Shown here piece after piece: positions 29,228 to 39,832 of a stretch of DNA of 64,000 bases. The translations under genes were made by a program, and so were the position numbers. The DNA lies in assembly GCF_000515255.1 (NCBI RefSeq), contig NZ_KI911559.1:468149-532148 (forward strand), read 5' to 3'. The stretch is from Rhodovibrio salinarum DSM 9154. Its GTDB lineage: Bacteria; Pseudomonadota; Alphaproteobacteria; Kiloniellales; Rhodovibrionaceae. The notes beneath the pieces are model-generated. The model was not told the origin of the DNA and did not search any database. It saw only the letters and a program-made list of their open reading frames with translations. The number at the start of each line of letters is the position of its first letter. Position 1 is the stretch's first letter.

Positions 29228-30910
29228 CTAGCCCTGCAGCATGCGCTTGAGCAGGTCGACGTCCTCGGCGAAGGCGGCGTCCCCGCCACGCAGCTCTTCG
29301 ACCTTCTTGACTGCGTGCATGACGGTCGTGTGGTCGCGGCCGCCGAACTTGCGGCCGATCTCGGGCAGGGAGCGGGCGGTCAGGGTCTTGGCGAGGTACA
29401 TCGCCACCTGCCGCGGCCGGGCGACCGCGCGGGCGCGTCGGGCGGAGGCCATGTCGGAGATTCGCACGTTGTAGTGCTCGGCGACCTTCTTCTGGATCTC
29501 GTCGATCGTCACCCGCCGGTCGGAGGCGCGCAGGATGTCGTGCAGCACCTCCTGGCAGGTCTCCAGGGTGATCTGCCGGCCGACCAGCGTGGCGTGCGCC
29601 ACGATCCGGTTCAGCGCGCCTTCCAGCTCGCGCACGCTGGAGGTGATCTTGTGCGCCAGGAACTCCATCACCTTGGTCGGGATCGCGACACCCATCTGGT
29701 CGGCCTTGGCCTGCAGGATCGACAGGCGCAGCTCGTAGGTCGTCGGGTGGATGTCCGCGACCAGGCCCCAGCCCAGGCGCGAGCGCATCCGCTCCTCGAC
29801 GCCTTCCAGGTCGGACGGGCTCTTGTCGGCGGAGATCACCACCTGCCGGTTCTGGTCGACCAGCGCGTTGAAGGTGTGGAAGAACTCCTCCTGGGTCGCC
29901 TCGCGCCCGCCGATGAACTGCACGTCGTCGATCATCAGCACGTCGACGGAGCGGAACTGCTCCTTGAAGGCCATGGTGTTCTTCGTACGCAGGGAGCGCA
30001 CGAACTGGTACATGAACTTCTCCGCCGACAGGTAGATGATCTTCTTGTGCGGCTGCCGGTTGTGGATGTGCCAGGCGATCGCATGCATCAGGTGGGTCTT
30101 GCCGAGCCCAACCCCGCCGTAGAGGAACAGCGGGTTGAACGGTACGACGTTGGCGTCGCCCACCCGGCGGGCGGCGGCATAGGCCAGCTCGTTCGGCTTG
30201 CCGACGACGAAGTTGTCGAAGGTGAAGCGGGGGTCCAGCGGCGCGGAGATGTCGCCAAAGCCGCCCTCGCGGCTCTCGTAAAGACCGGCATCGCCGGAGT
30301 CGCGGACGTTGGAGGCATCGCGCATCTCGGCGGGATCGCGTGGTTCGGCCGGTGCCGTCGGACCGTCCGATGCGCCTGCAACAGCCGAGTTGCCGCCGGT
30401 CGATGGCGCGGAGTCCGAGCCCGGCATGCCGGCTGCCTGGCTGTTGGCCGGGGCGTCACTGCGCGGCGTGCCCGGCTGGTTGGCGCCGATCGCCTGGGCG
30501 CGGCTGGAACGCTCGGGCGCCTGGACGACGATTTCGACGGCGCTCACCTGGACGTTCTCACTGGCCCACAGCGCGCGCAGCCGGTCGGCGTAGTTGGACG
30601 AAACCCAGTCGCGCATGAAGCGCGTCGGGACGGCCATGCGCACCGTTTCGCCGCGTCGTCCGCTCAGCGTCAGCGGCTTCAGCCAGGATCGGAAGGCGGC
30701 CTCGCCGACCTCCTGGCGCAACCGGCCGCGGACGCGCGCCCACTGCTCGGTCAGTGACTGATCGTCTGCCGAGGCGTCGCCGCCAAGGGCGCTTGCCGTC
30801 TGTCCGTTCGTGGATCCGTTCGCGCCCGTCTGACGGTCGCCAGGGAACTCTGTATGTGTCGCATGCATGCGACCGGCGTTCTGCTGCGCCGAACCGGACG
30901 AGTGTGTCAT
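29228..30910 (-). CDS. dnaA: Chromosomal replication initiator protein DnaA
   Basis: Binds DnaA boxes and opens the origin. The 560-residue protein has domain I (WARVRGRLRQEVGEAAFRSW, near residue 55), a long low-complexity domain II rich in Ala, Gly, Ser and Asn, then the AAA+ domain with Walker A GGVGLGKTHLMHAIAW, Walker B DVLMIDDVQFIGG, and the C-terminal HTH signature GGRDHTTVMHAVKKVEEL. The ATG at 30910 has GGGGAC about 10 bases upstream; a second ATG 13 codons later is possible, and the frame is open back to 31270. The start matters only for the disordered N-terminus. Confidence 0.96.
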   Translation of the reverse strand: MTHSSGSAQQNAGRMHATHTEFPGDRQTGANGSTNGQTASALGGDASADDQSLTEQWARVRGRLRQEVGEAAFRSWLKPLTLSGRRGETVRMAVPTRFMRDWVSSNYADRLRALWASENVQVSAVEIVVQAPERSSRAQAIGANQPGTPRSDAPANSQAAGMPGSDSAPSTGGNSAVAGASDGPTAPAEPRDPAEMRDASNVRDSGDAGLYESREGGFGDISAPLDPRFTFDNFVVGKPNELAYAAARRVGDANVVPFNPLFLYGGVGLGKTHLMHAIAWHIHNRQPHKKIIYLSAEKFMYQFVRSLRTKNTMAFKEQFRSVDVLMIDDVQFIGGREATQEEFFHTFNALVDQNRQVVISADKSPSDLEGVEERMRSRLGWGLVADIHPTTYELRLSILQAKADQMGVAIPTKVMEFLAHKITSSVRELEGALNRIVAHATLVGRQITLETCQEVLHDILRASDRRVTIDEIQKKVAEHYNVRISDMASARRARAVARPRQVAMYLAKTLTARSLPEIGRKFGGRDHTTVMHAVKKVEELRGGDAAFAEDVDLLKRMLQG

Positions 30911-31149
30911 GCCGTCTCGCGTCCCCAATAACCGTGGCGCGGGGAATCCGATTGGTTCTCTCGGCCCCGTCTCTAGCCAGCCAAACGCCGTGTCCCGCGG
31001 CGTTCGTCGGCCCGGTGTTTCCTGCGGTGGGCGGTTGGCGTTGCTGGCCAAACCGCTATTCTCCGCCCTCGCGCCCGTAAGCAGTAGAAAATGACAAAAC
31101 GGACGTAAGAGTCGAGTCCAAAAAGCGTGCGGGTCTGCACTAAAGGCCG

Positions 31150-31164
31150 GTCTAATATTTAGAC
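31150..31164. promoter_or_regulatory. Dyad GTCTAA-TAT-TTAGAC upstream of dnaA
   Basis: A perfect inverted repeat with 6-bp arms and a 3-base centre in the AT-rich region 240 bases before dnaA. It resembles a binding site for a small dimeric regulator; the regulator is unknown. Confidence 0.4.
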
Positions 31165-31532
31165 AAACGAGCCTGTCACCCAAAGAAATTGGGCGGCGAT
31201 TAGTAAATATCAGTATCCGAAAGTCTTCAGCGAGGGTGTGTAACTTACCCGTCACGGGCCGGTAAGGCAACGGGACTGAATGTAGAACGCGTGACCCGGT
31301 TAGGCATAAGCCCCGGAGTGTCGCCGTAGATGACTGGAATCACAGGCAGAAAATTTTTAGGGGCGCTACCGTGCGCCGACCGCCACGTTGGTGCCACTGT
31401 CGTACCGCATGCGGAACGTTTGCGTGCTCGGCTAAAGTTAACAAGCCTGCAACACAAATAGCCGGCGACGCTTAGGCTTTAGGAGCCCGGCGTTCACCGG
31501 CTGGATTGTGCACCGTTGGATCAACAGGTGAG

Positions 31533-31550
31533 GGGGCGTCTGCGCGCCCC
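31533..31550 (-). terminator. Hairpin after rpsT
   Basis: GGGGCG and CGCCCC pair around a 6-base loop, 10 bases beyond the rpsT stop. No T-run follows on the minus strand, so it is a weak terminator candidate. Confidence 0.4.
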
Positions 31551-31560
31551 GACAAAGGCG

Positions 31561-31824
31561 CTACGCCAGCGCCTTCACCCGCTGCGACAGGCGGCTGACC
31601 TTGCGCGCCTTGGTATTGCGGTGGATCACGCCCTTGTTCACGCCGCGGGCGAGCTCGGGCTCGGCCTGCTTGAGCGCTTCCTGGGCGGCCGCTTTGTCGC
31701 CGCGCTGGATCGCTGCCTCGACCTTCTTGACGAAGGTGCGCATGCGGCTCTTGCGCGCATGGTTGATCTGATAGCGCCGCGCGTTGCGACGGATGCGCTT
31801 CTCGGCGGACTTATGGTGCGCCAT
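31561..31824 (-). CDS. rpsT: 30S ribosomal protein S20
   Basis: An 87-residue, very basic 16S rRNA-binding protein. It begins [17 protein letters not shown] and ends [20 protein letters not shown], both typical of S20, and has normal length. A near-consensus promoter lies 50-78 bases upstream. Its position next to dnaA is common in alphaproteobacteria. Confidence 0.98.
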   Translation of the reverse strand: MAHHKSAEKRIRRNARRYQINHARKSRMRTFVKKVEAAIQRGDKAAAQEALKQAEPELARGVNKGVIHRNTKARKVSRLSQRVKALA

Positions 31825-31873
31825 GGCTGATCTGTCTTGCTCTTATCTCTAGGGTGTTGCGCTGTGGCGGCGG

Positions 31874-31902
31874 GTTATATCGGCGGCACGCGCCGGCGTC
31901 AA
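31874..31902 (-). promoter_or_regulatory. Sigma-70-type promoter of rpsT
   Basis: On the minus strand TTGACG (31897-31902) and TATAAC (31874-31879) are separated by exactly 17 bases, with the -10 box 50 bases before the rpsT ATG. This is one of the best promoter matches in the window. Confidence 0.65.
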
Positions 31903-31956
31903 GCCGGCGCGCCATCCGCCCGATGCCCCTTCCGGTGCGGGCGATCGGACGACCGC

Positions 31957-32733
31957 TTAGCGGTGCTGCCAGTCCGGTTTGCGCTTGTTGACGAAGGCGT
32001 CCATGCCCTCCGACCGATCGTGGGTTGCGAAGGTGCTGTGGAAGGTGCGCCGCTCGAACCGCACGCCCTCGTTCAACGTGGTCTCGAAGGCGATGTTGAC
32101 CGCCTCCTTGCAGCGCTGGGCGATCGGCAGCGACATACCGGCGATCGCGCCGGCGGTCTTCATCGCTTCGGTCTGCAGATCGGCGGCCGGGACGACCTTG
32201 GCCACCAGCCCGGCGCGCTCGGCCTCCTCGGCGTCCATCATGCGCCCGGTCAGGCAAAGCTCCATCGCCTTCGCCTTGCCGACCGCGCGGGTCAGGCGTT
32301 GCGTGCCGCCGGCCCCGGGGATGGTGCCCAGCTTGATTTCCGGCTGGCCGAATTTCGCGGAGTCGCCGGCGATGATGAGGTCGCACATCATGGCGACTTC
32401 ACATCCGCCGCCGAGCGCGAAGCCGGAGACGGCTGCGACCACCGGGGTGCGCAGCTTGGCCAGCACCTCCCAGTCGTCGGTGATGAAGTCCTCGGCGAAG
32501 ACCTGCTCGTAGGTCTTGTCCTTCATCTCCTTGATGTCGGCGCCGGCGGCGAACGCCTTTTCCATCCCGGTCACCAGGATGCAGCCGATCTCCGGATCCT
32601 GGTCGAACGCCTGCGCGGCTTCGCCCAGTTCGCGGACCAGCTGGGCGTTCAAGGCGTTCAGCGCATCGGGTCGGTTGAGCGTGAGAACGCCCACCCGGTC
32701 CTGCGTTTCCACCTGGATCAACTCGTAGGTCAT
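31957..32733 (-). CDS. Enoyl-CoA hydratase (crotonase)
   Basis: Hydrates 2-enoyl-CoA in fatty-acid or amino-acid breakdown. The 258-residue crotonase has [11 protein letters not shown] near residue 20, the oxyanion-hole motif [11 protein letters not shown], and the catalytic region [20 protein letters not shown] and [20 protein letters not shown], with both catalytic glutamates (in GCEVA and in QPEIKLG). The ATG at 32733 follows GGAGG at a spacing of 9. The frame is open further upstream, but without crotonase sequence. The exact chain-length specificity cannot be read off. Confidence 0.95.
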   Translation of the reverse strand: MTYELIQVETQDRVGVLTLNRPDALNALNAQLVRELGEAAQAFDQDPEIGCILVTGMEKAFAAGADIKEMKDKTYEQVFAEDFITDDWEVLAKLRTPVVAAVSGFALGGGCEVAMMCDLIIAGDSAKFGQPEIKLGTIPGAGGTQRLTRAVGKAKAMELCLTGRMMDAEEAERAGLVAKVVPAADLQTEAMKTAGAIAGMSLPIAQRCKEAVNIAFETTLNEGVRFERRTFHSTFATHDRSEGMDAFVNKRKPDWQHR

Positions 32734-32810
32734 CGGCGCGGTCCTCCGCGTGGTTCGGGTCGCTGTCGGGTCGATACGCTGGATGGGCGCGGGCTTGGCG
32801 CGGCTGCCGT

Positions 32811-33179
32811 TTAGCGTGGCTGCAGGGTGTAGCGCACGGTCAGGTCGCCGTCCGCGCCCAGGTAGTCGATCTGCAGGCGCTCGCCCTCCCGGGTGAACTG
32901 GTCTTGACCGAGGCGCTGCCAACCCAGCTGGGGCAGTGTCTGGCGGTAGAAACGCCGGACCGCCGCGGTGTCGACCGTTCCGTGGGCGTAGGCCTCGACG
33001 ATCCGGCCCGAGGGTTTGTCGAACGCCATGCCGGCGTCCGCGACTTCCCGCAGCCCTTCCATCAGCGGCAGATCGACGATGTCGGCGACATAGTCGCTGT
33101 CCCCGCCTTGGGCCGCGGCTGGCGCCGGCGGCGCGGCCCACAGCAGCCCGGCCAGTGCCAGGGCAAGGCACGCCTTCAT
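32811..33179 (-). CDS. Small exported protein, function unknown
   Basis: A 122-residue protein with a signal peptide [23 protein letters not shown]. The mature part, [20 protein letters not shown] then [21 protein letters not shown] and [15 protein letters not shown], has the shape of a small lipid- or ligand-binding domain, but I do not recognise a family. It lies between the enoyl-CoA hydratase and mutM on the same strand, with 77 bases to the former. An ATG 29 codons upstream is in frame but would spoil the signal peptide. Confidence 0.75.
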   Translation of the reverse strand: MKACLALALAGLLWAAPPAPAAAQGGDSDYVADIVDLPLMEGLREVADAGMAFDKPSGRIVEAYAHGTVDTAAVRRFYRQTLPQLGWQRLGQDQFTREGERLQIDYLGADGDLTVRYTLQPR

Positions 33180-33244
33180 GACGACGGTCGGTCGGCGTGT
33201 TGGGCGGGCAGCGGCGGGTCGCACGGTCATACTCCTGCGATAGC

Positions 33245-34087
33245 CTATCGCTGCCGGCGCGGACAATAAAAAGTCGAGCGGTTAGCCTGAACGAGCCGCT
33301 GGATGCCGCCGGTGGCTGCCACGGTGCAGTCGCAGTCCGGGCAGGGCTGACCTTCCTTGTCGTAGACCGCCCAGTCGTGCTGGAAGTAGCCCAGCTCGCC
33401 CGAGGCTTGGCGGTAGTCCCGCAGGGAGGAGCCGCCGGCCGCGATCGCCCGGGTCAGCACGCTGCGCGTGGCCGCCGCCAGCCGCTCGGCGCGCTTGCCC
33501 TGCACCGTGTGGGCCTGGCGTTTTGGCGACAATCCGGCGACATAGAGCGCTTCGCAGACGTAGATGTTGCCCAGCCCCGCCACCGTCTTCTGGTCCAACA
33601 GCGCCGCCTTGATCGGCGTGCGCCGGCCGGCCAGGCGGGCGGCCAGTTCCGGGCCGTTGAATGCGTTGCCGAGCGGCTCCGGCCCCAGGCCGCGGAAGTG
33701 CGCGCTCGTCTCGATGCCCTCGGCCGGCAGCAGGTCCATGAAGCCGAACCGTCGGGGATCGTTGAACCGGACCTGACAGCCCTCATCGGTCAGGAAGACG
33801 ACGTGGTCGTGCGGTTCGAACGGCGCGTCGGGATCGGCGGCGACGGCCATCCGACCGCTCATGCCGAGGTGCATCAGCAGCACCCAGCCGTCGTCCAGAT
33901 GCGCCAGCATGTACTTTGCCCGCCGGTCGATGCGCACGATCATGCGGCCCTCCAGCCGCTGGGCGAAGTTCTCCGGCAGCGGCCAGCGCAGATCCGGCCG
34001 GCGCTGGATCACGGAGGCCAGCCGCCGGCCTTCCAGCCAGGGCCGCAGACCACGGCAGACGGTTTCCACCTCGGGCAGTTCGGGCAT
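33245..34087 (-). CDS. mutM: Formamidopyrimidine-DNA glycosylase with altered zinc finger
   Basis: Removes 8-oxoguanine and other oxidised purines. The 280-residue product starts [13 protein letters not shown] (catalytic Pro, Glu), has [16 protein letters not shown] and the Lys57-equivalent region KYMLAHL. The C-terminal zinc finger is abnormal: cysteines at 249, 252 and 275 are present, but the fourth ligand position (278) is Arg (YCPRRQR where YCPRCQ is expected). The loop between the second and third cysteines has about six extra residues, including an additional cysteine at 254. Start ATG at 34087. It is divergent from ubiE. Confidence 0.94.
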   Translation of the reverse strand: MPELPEVETVCRGLRPWLEGRRLASVIQRRPDLRWPLPENFAQRLEGRMIVRIDRRAKYMLAHLDDGWVLLMHLGMSGRMAVAADPDAPFEPHDHVVFLTDEGCQVRFNDPRRFGFMDLLPAEGIETSAHFRGLGPEPLGNAFNGPELAARLAGRRTPIKAALLDQKTVAGLGNIYVCEALYVAGLSPKRQAHTVQGKRAERLAAATRSVLTRAIAAGGSSLRDYRQASGELGYFQHDWAVYDKEGQPCPDCDCTVAATGGIQRLVQANRSTFYCPRRQR

Positions 34088-34206
34088 CGGGTCTATCGGA
34101 TCGCGGATCGTCGAAGGGCGGTCTTTAGAGCGGCGCATACGCGGTTGGCCAAAATCTAGGCCCCTGCGGCGCGCGCGCACAGTAGCGTGCGGGCAGGCAG
34201 CGCGCT

Positions 34207-35046
34207 ATGGTCCGCGCCATGATGCGCGACAATCCTTCCCCCAGCGATTTCACCGCAGACTCCGAGGCCGACCCGGAAACCGGCGGGCGCCGGCGGTTTT
34301 CCGAGGGCGACCGGGCTTCCTTCGGCTACCGCGACGTGGGCGCGGCGGAGAAGCAGGGACTGGTGCGCGGCGTGTTCTCCAACGTCGCCCGCTCCTACGA
34401 CCTGATGAACGACTTGATGAGCATGGGCGTCCACCGGCTCTGGAAGGACTCCTTCGTCGATCAGCTGAACCCGCGGCCCGGCTGGACCGTGCTGGACGTC
34501 GCGGGCGGCACTGGCGACATCGCCTTCCGCCTGCGCAAGCGAACCGGCGACGCGGGGCAGGTGGTCGTCTGCGACCTGACCCCGGACATGCTGGAGGTTG
34601 GCCGCGACCGCGCAGTCGACAAAGGCTATCTGTCGGGCATCGACTGGGTCGCGGGCGACGCCATGAAGCTGCCGGTCAAGAGCCGGGTGGCGGATGCCTA
34701 CACGATCGCCTTTGGTCTGCGGAACGTCACCCACATCGAGGACGTGCTGGCGGAGGCCTACCGCGCGCTCAAGCCCGGCGGCCGGTTCATGTGCCTGGAA
34801 TTCAGCCAGGTGGTTTTGCCGGTGCTCTCGGACCTCTACGACGTCTACTCCTTCAACGTATTGCCGCGGATCGGCCAGCTGGTCGCCCGCGACCGGGAGA
34901 GCTACCAGTATCTCGTGGAATCGATCCGCCGATTCCCGCCGCAGGAGGAGCTTGCCGGGATGATGCGCGACGCCGGTTTCGCGCGCGTCAGCTACCGCAA
35001 TCTCTCCGGCGGCATCGCGGCGATCCACTCCGGCTGGCGGCTGTAA
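34207..35046 (+). CDS. ubiE: Ubiquinone/menaquinone biosynthesis C-methyltransferase
   Basis: SAM-dependent C-methylation in ubiquinone synthesis, 279 residues. It has [20 protein letters not shown] and the SAM motif [15 protein letters not shown], then [14 protein letters not shown] and the family end [13 protein letters not shown] with [14 protein letters not shown]. The N-terminal 35 residues are extra and acidic, and an ATG at 34219 is an alternative start. It is followed after 9 bases by ubiB, forming a ubiquinone operon. Confidence 0.96.
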   Translation: MVRAMMRDNPSPSDFTADSEADPETGGRRRFSEGDRASFGYRDVGAAEKQGLVRGVFSNVARSYDLMNDLMSMGVHRLWKDSFVDQLNPRPGWTVLDVAGGTGDIAFRLRKRTGDAGQVVVCDLTPDMLEVGRDRAVDKGYLSGIDWVAGDAMKLPVKSRVADAYTIAFGLRNVTHIEDVLAEAYRALKPGGRFMCLEFSQVVLPVLSDLYDVYSFNVLPRIGQLVARDRESYQYLVESIRRFPPQEELAGMMRDAGFARVSYRNLSGGIAAIHSGWRL

Positions 35047-35055
35047 CCGGGCTTC

Positions 35056-36618
35056 ATGCTGCGCGCCATCCGCTCCCTCTTCCGTTTGCTCACGATCGCC
35101 CGGACGCTGGCCCGCCACGATGCGCTGGCGGTGCTGGAGATCGCCGGCGTCGCCAAGCCGATTGTCTGGCTCGCGCGGCAGGTGTCGCGCCGGCATGTCG
35201 CCGGGCGGCCGGGGCAGAAGCTGGCGCGTGCGCTGTCCGACCTGGGCCCGTCTTTCATCAAGCTGGGCCAGTTCATCTCCACCCGCTCCGACCTGATCGG
35301 GGAGCAGGTGTCCGACGATCTGGCGGAGTTGCAGGATCATCTGCCGCCGTTCGACAGCGACACCTCACAGAAGATCGTGGAGGACGAGCTCGGCGGCCCG
35401 GTGGAGACCTTCTTCCAGGAGTTCGAGCCGCCCAAGACCGCCGCGTCGATCGCGCAGGTCCACCTGGCCGTCACCACCGACGGCCGGGAGGTTGCGGTCA
35501 AGGTATTGCGTCCGGGCATCGAGCGGGCGTTCGAGCGCGATCTGGCGCTGTTCTACTGGCTGGCCGGGCTGGTCGAGCAGGCGCAACCGAGGCTGCGCCG
35601 CTATAAGCCGGTCGCGATGGTGCGCCTGTTCGAGGAGCAGGTCCGCTTCGAGATGAACCTGTCGATGGAAGCCGCCGCCGCGGACGAGCTGGCGGCGAAC
35701 TTCAAGGGCGATCCGAGCTACAACGTGCCGCCGATCGACTGGGCGCGCACCTCGCGCCGGGTGATGACCCAGGGCCGGATCGAGGGCATCCCGATGGACG
35801 ACCGGGAAGCCCTGCTGGCCGCCGGTCACGACCTGGATTCGGTGCTGGAAAAGGCGGCGGAGATCTTCTTCCGGCAGGTGTTCCGCGACGGCTATTTCCA
35901 CGGCGACCAGCACCCGGGCAACATGTTCGTTGACGCCGACGGCAACATCGTCGCGGTCGACTTCGGCATCATGGGCCGGTTGAGCCGGCACATGCGCTAC
36001 CTGCTGGCCGACATGCTGCTTGCCTTGCTGCAGCGTGATTACATGCGCCTGGCCGAGGTGCAGATCGAGGCCGGCTATCTGCCGGAGCCGAACGCCGAAA
36101 GCCCGTCGGTGGAATCCTTCGCCCAGGCACTGCGCAGCGTCTGCGAGCCGGTGTTCGGCAAGCCGCTGAACGAGATTTCGTTCGCCCGCGTATTGGGCCA
36201 GCTGTTCACCCTGTCGAAATCCTTCCACCTGCAGATGCAACCGCAGTTCCTGCTGTTGCAGAAGAACATGATGATGGCCGAAGGGGTCAGTCGCGCGCTT
36301 CGGCCCGAGATCAACACCTGGACCCTGGCGCAGCCACTGATCGAGGAGTGGATGCGCCAGAACCGCGGGCCGCAGGCGCGCCTGGAACAGGGGGCGCGCG
36401 AATGGGCCCGGATCGCCGGCCGCCTGCCCGAGACGATCGCGCGGGCCGAGCGGATCGTGCAGGAAATCGAAAGCGGCGGCGGCCTCAAGGTGCACCCCGA
36501 CACCGCCCGCGCCCTGACCCAAGGGCGTGGTAACGGCTGGATGAAACTGGCGCTGGCGATGTCTGCCGGCGCCTTGGCACTCGCCGCGTTTGCCCTGGGC
36601 GCTGTGCTGGCGGGATAG
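35056..36618 (+). CDS. ubiB: ABC1-family ubiquinone biosynthesis protein UbiB
   Basis: An atypical protein-kinase-like ATPase needed for ubiquinone synthesis. The 520 residues carry the KxGQ motif GPSFIKLGQFISTRSDLI, the AAS loop AASIAQVHLA, HGDQHPGNMFVD and VAVDFGIMGRL (catalytic loop and DFG), plus a C-terminal membrane helix MKLALAMSAGALALAAFALG. It starts 9 bases after ubiE and is likely co-transcribed. Its membrane end matches UbiB's location at the inner membrane. Confidence 0.95.
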   Translation: MLRAIRSLFRLLTIARTLARHDALAVLEIAGVAKPIVWLARQVSRRHVAGRPGQKLARALSDLGPSFIKLGQFISTRSDLIGEQVSDDLAELQDHLPPFDSDTSQKIVEDELGGPVETFFQEFEPPKTAASIAQVHLAVTTDGREVAVKVLRPGIERAFERDLALFYWLAGLVEQAQPRLRRYKPVAMVRLFEEQVRFEMNLSMEAAAADELAANFKGDPSYNVPPIDWARTSRRVMTQGRIEGIPMDDREALLAAGHDLDSVLEKAAEIFFRQVFRDGYFHGDQHPGNMFVDADGNIVAVDFGIMGRLSRHMRYLLADMLLALLQRDYMRLAEVQIEAGYLPEPNAESPSVESFAQALRSVCEPVFGKPLNEISFARVLGQLFTLSKSFHLQMQPQFLLLQKNMMMAEGVSRALRPEINTWTLAQPLIEEWMRQNRGPQARLEQGAREWARIAGRLPETIARAERIVQEIESGGGLKVHPDTARALTQGRGNGWMKLALAMSAGALALAAFALGAVLAG

Positions 36619-36754
36619 CGAGCTCCCTTATCCGCTGCGCGGCCTTTGCGTACCCTCTGTGGCTCTGCGGTGGGCGCCGAAAAACCGCATGAAGCGGTGG
36701 ACATTAACGCGGCCCTGAGCTATTTACGGCGGCACGTGGTGAAATAGGGTCGTT

Positions 36755-38002
36755 ATGCCGCAGGTACCGTTGAAAATCGAGGCTGTGCGCGGTAAGCGCG
36801 TGCTGCTGGTCGTCACCGGCGGCATCGCGGCCTACAAGGCGCTTGAGCTGATCCGGCTGCTGCGCAAGTCGGGCGCCGAGGTGCGGTGCGTGCTGACTCG
36901 CGGCGGGGCGGAGTTCGTGACGCCGCTATCGTTGCAGGCGCTGTCCGGCGACAAGCTCTATGACGACCTGTTCTCGCTCACCGACGAAAGCGAGATGGGC
37001 CATATCGAGCTGTCGCGCGCCGCCGATCTCGTTGTGGTTGCCCCGGCGACCGCCGACTTCCTGGCCAAGATGACCCATGGGCGGGCCGACGATCTGGCGT
37101 CGACCGTGCTGCTGGCCACCGACAAGGACACGCTGGTCGCGCCCGCGATGAACGTGCGGATGTGGCAGCATCCGGCGACCCAGGCGAACGTCGCCACGCT
37201 TGGCCAGCGCGGCGTGCGGTTCGTCGGGCCCGACGAGGGCGACATGGCCTGCGGCGAATACGGCCCCGGCCGGATGGCGGAGCCGGACGCGATCCTGGCG
37301 GCGATCGCCGGCTATTTCGGGCAGGCTCGGCCGCTCGCCGGGCGTCGCGCGCTGGTCACCAGCGGGCCGACGCACGAGCCGATCGATCCCGTGCGCTACC
37401 TCGCCAACCGCTCGTCCGGCAAGCAGGGCCATGCGATCGCCGGCGCGCTGGCGCGGCTGGGGGCGGCGACCACCCTGGTCACCGGGCCGACGGTGCAGGT
37501 CGATCCGCCCGGCGTGCGCGTCCAGCACGTCGAGAGCGCCCGCGACATGCTGGCGGCCTGTCAGGACGCGCTGCCGGTGGATATTGCCGTCTGTGCCGCA
37601 GCGGTGGCCGACTGGCGCCCCTCGGACTGCGCCCCGCAGAAGATGAAGCGCGGCGACGCGGCCGAGCTTGGCCTGCGCTTGCAGCCGAATCCGGACATCC
37701 TGGCCGCTTTGTCGGCGGCCGGGAACCAGCGTCCCGCGCTGGTCGTCGGGTTCGCCGCGGAGACCGAGCGCGTGGTCGAGCACGCCCGGGAGAAGCGCGC
37801 GCGCAAGGGCTGTGACTGGATCGTCGCCAACGACGTCTCCGTGGGGACCGGAACGTTCGGTGGCGATGACAACACCGTTCACCTGATCACCGATGATGCC
37901 ACGACGCCGGAGACCTGGCCGCGCATGACCAAGCAGGCGGTCGCCGACACGCTTGCCGAGCGGATCGCCGAGCGTCTGGGGACGGCCAAGGGGGCCGGCT
38001 AG
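36755..38002 (+). CDS. coaBC: Bifunctional phosphopantothenoylcysteine decarboxylase / phosphopantothenate-cysteine ligase
   Basis: Two steps of coenzyme A synthesis. In the 415-residue product, CoaC (about 1-190) has VTGGIAAYKALELIRLL, the active-site histidine in GHIELSRAAD, APAMNVRMW and the MACGEYGPGRMAEP flap. CoaB (about 195-415) has VTSGPTHEPIDPVRYLANRS and the dimer motif AAVADWRPSDCAPQKMKR with the catalytic lysine region. Order and length are typical. Start ATG at 36755. Confidence 0.97.
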   Translation: MPQVPLKIEAVRGKRVLLVVTGGIAAYKALELIRLLRKSGAEVRCVLTRGGAEFVTPLSLQALSGDKLYDDLFSLTDESEMGHIELSRAADLVVVAPATADFLAKMTHGRADDLASTVLLATDKDTLVAPAMNVRMWQHPATQANVATLGQRGVRFVGPDEGDMACGEYGPGRMAEPDAILAAIAGYFGQARPLAGRRALVTSGPTHEPIDPVRYLANRSSGKQGHAIAGALARLGAATTLVTGPTVQVDPPGVRVQHVESARDMLAACQDALPVDIAVCAAAVADWRPSDCAPQKMKRGDAAELGLRLQPNPDILAALSAAGNQRPALVVGFAAETERVVEHAREKRARKGCDWIVANDVSVGTGTFGGDDNTVHLITDDATTPETWPRMTKQAVADTLAERIAERLGTAKGAG

Positions 38003-38114
38003 CAAGCCGCTGGCGGCACGTTCTGCGCCGGCGCCTATGAACACATCTGAGACGCACCGGCGGCTGCCCAACGGTCGGCGGTGCGTCGCGAAGAAAGCGG
38101 AAAGACGAGATACG

Positions 38115-38570
38115 ATGCTGCGCCTGTCCAAGAAGCTGCTGTTCGCCATCGAGGCGGTGGTCGACATCGCCTACAACGCCGGGCCCGAGCCGGTGCGCTC
38201 CAGCGAGATCTCGGAGCGTCAGGGGATTCCGCGGCGCTACCTGGAGCAGGTGCTGCAGCAACTGGTCCACCACAACATCCTGGCCGGTCAGCGCGGCCCG
38301 CGCGGCGGGTATCGTCTGGCGCGCGAACGCCGTCGGATCACGGTGGGCGAAATCATCCGTGTCGTCCGTCAGCTCGAGGGCACGCCCGACCCGACCAGCG
38401 AAGCCGGTGGCAGCGAGATCGGCCGGCGGGTCGTGCGTCCGATCTGGCAGGGCATGCAGGACGAGATGATGTCCCGCTTCGACCACATGACCATCGAGGA
38501 ACTGTGCGATAAGGCCCGCAACGAAGGCATCCAGTCCGAAGCCCAGCAGGTTCCGGATTTTTCGATCTAG
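38115..38570 (+). CDS. Rrf2-family transcriptional regulator (CymR-like)
   Basis: A 151-residue Rrf2 regulator beginning MLRLSKKLLFAIEAVVDIAYN, with the winged helix segment SEISERQGIPRRYLEQVLQQL and the wing GPRGGYRLARERRRITVGEII. The three cysteines that bind an iron-sulfur cluster in IscR-type members are absent (its only cysteine, in ELCDKA, is not part of such a motif). This points to a CymR-like cysteine sensor. It lies 196 bases upstream of cysK on the same strand, which supports control of sulfur assimilation. The ATG at 38115 is used; an upstream frame open to 37953 overlaps coaBC. Confidence 0.85.
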   Translation: MLRLSKKLLFAIEAVVDIAYNAGPEPVRSSEISERQGIPRRYLEQVLQQLVHHNILAGQRGPRGGYRLARERRRITVGEIIRVVRQLEGTPDPTSEAGGSEIGRRVVRPIWQGMQDEMMSRFDHMTIEELCDKARNEGIQSEAQQVPDFSI

Positions 38571-38681
38571 CGCCAGCTTGGCGCCTGCCATTTTCAGGCT
38601 CACTTTGAAGGTGCGCAGGGCGCCTTGAAGGACGCCCGAGGGGGAAGCCCCGCTGATTGCCGGCGTTCACAGCTTTTTTCT

Positions 38682-38710
38682 TTGCAAGGCGTGGGGGCGC
38701 GTTCCTATAT
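38682..38710 (+). promoter_or_regulatory. Sigma-70-type promoter of cysK
   Basis: TTGCAA (38682-38687) and CTATAT (38705-38710) are separated by 17 bases, with the start codon of cysK 57 bases downstream. A short dyad GGTT-TAT-AACC at 38731-38741 lies just after the expected start of transcription, where the upstream Rrf2 regulator could bind. That link is inference. Confidence 0.6.
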
Positions 38711-38766
38711 CCCTTAAAGTGCCGTGAAACGGTTTATAACCACACGCTTGAGGGAGGAATCGCCAG

Positions 38767-39783
<1,017 letters not shown>

Positions 39784-39832
39784 CCCGCGCCAGGGTGTGG
39801 CCGAGGCGGCCGCTCGGGGCTAAGTTCGGGGC

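Larger units (their letters stand above)
30911..31560. other. 650-bp non-coding region upstream of dnaA (possible origin or dnaA promoter region)
   Basis: Between the minus-strand dnaA and rpsT genes lies a stretch clearly richer in A and T than the rest, with several short A/T runs near 31080-31215 and 31430-31460. No exact TTATCCACA DnaA box was found on either strand, only distant partial matches such as the TGTGTAA at 31237. A perfect 15-bp dyad sits at 31150-31164. Frames here are not gene-like. It could hold the dnaA promoter, an origin with degenerate boxes, or both. Confidence 0.4.

Noticed and set aside
30911-31560. Canonical replication origin with DnaA boxes
   Set aside because: No exact TTATCCACA box on either strand; only an AT-rich region and a dyad can be supported.
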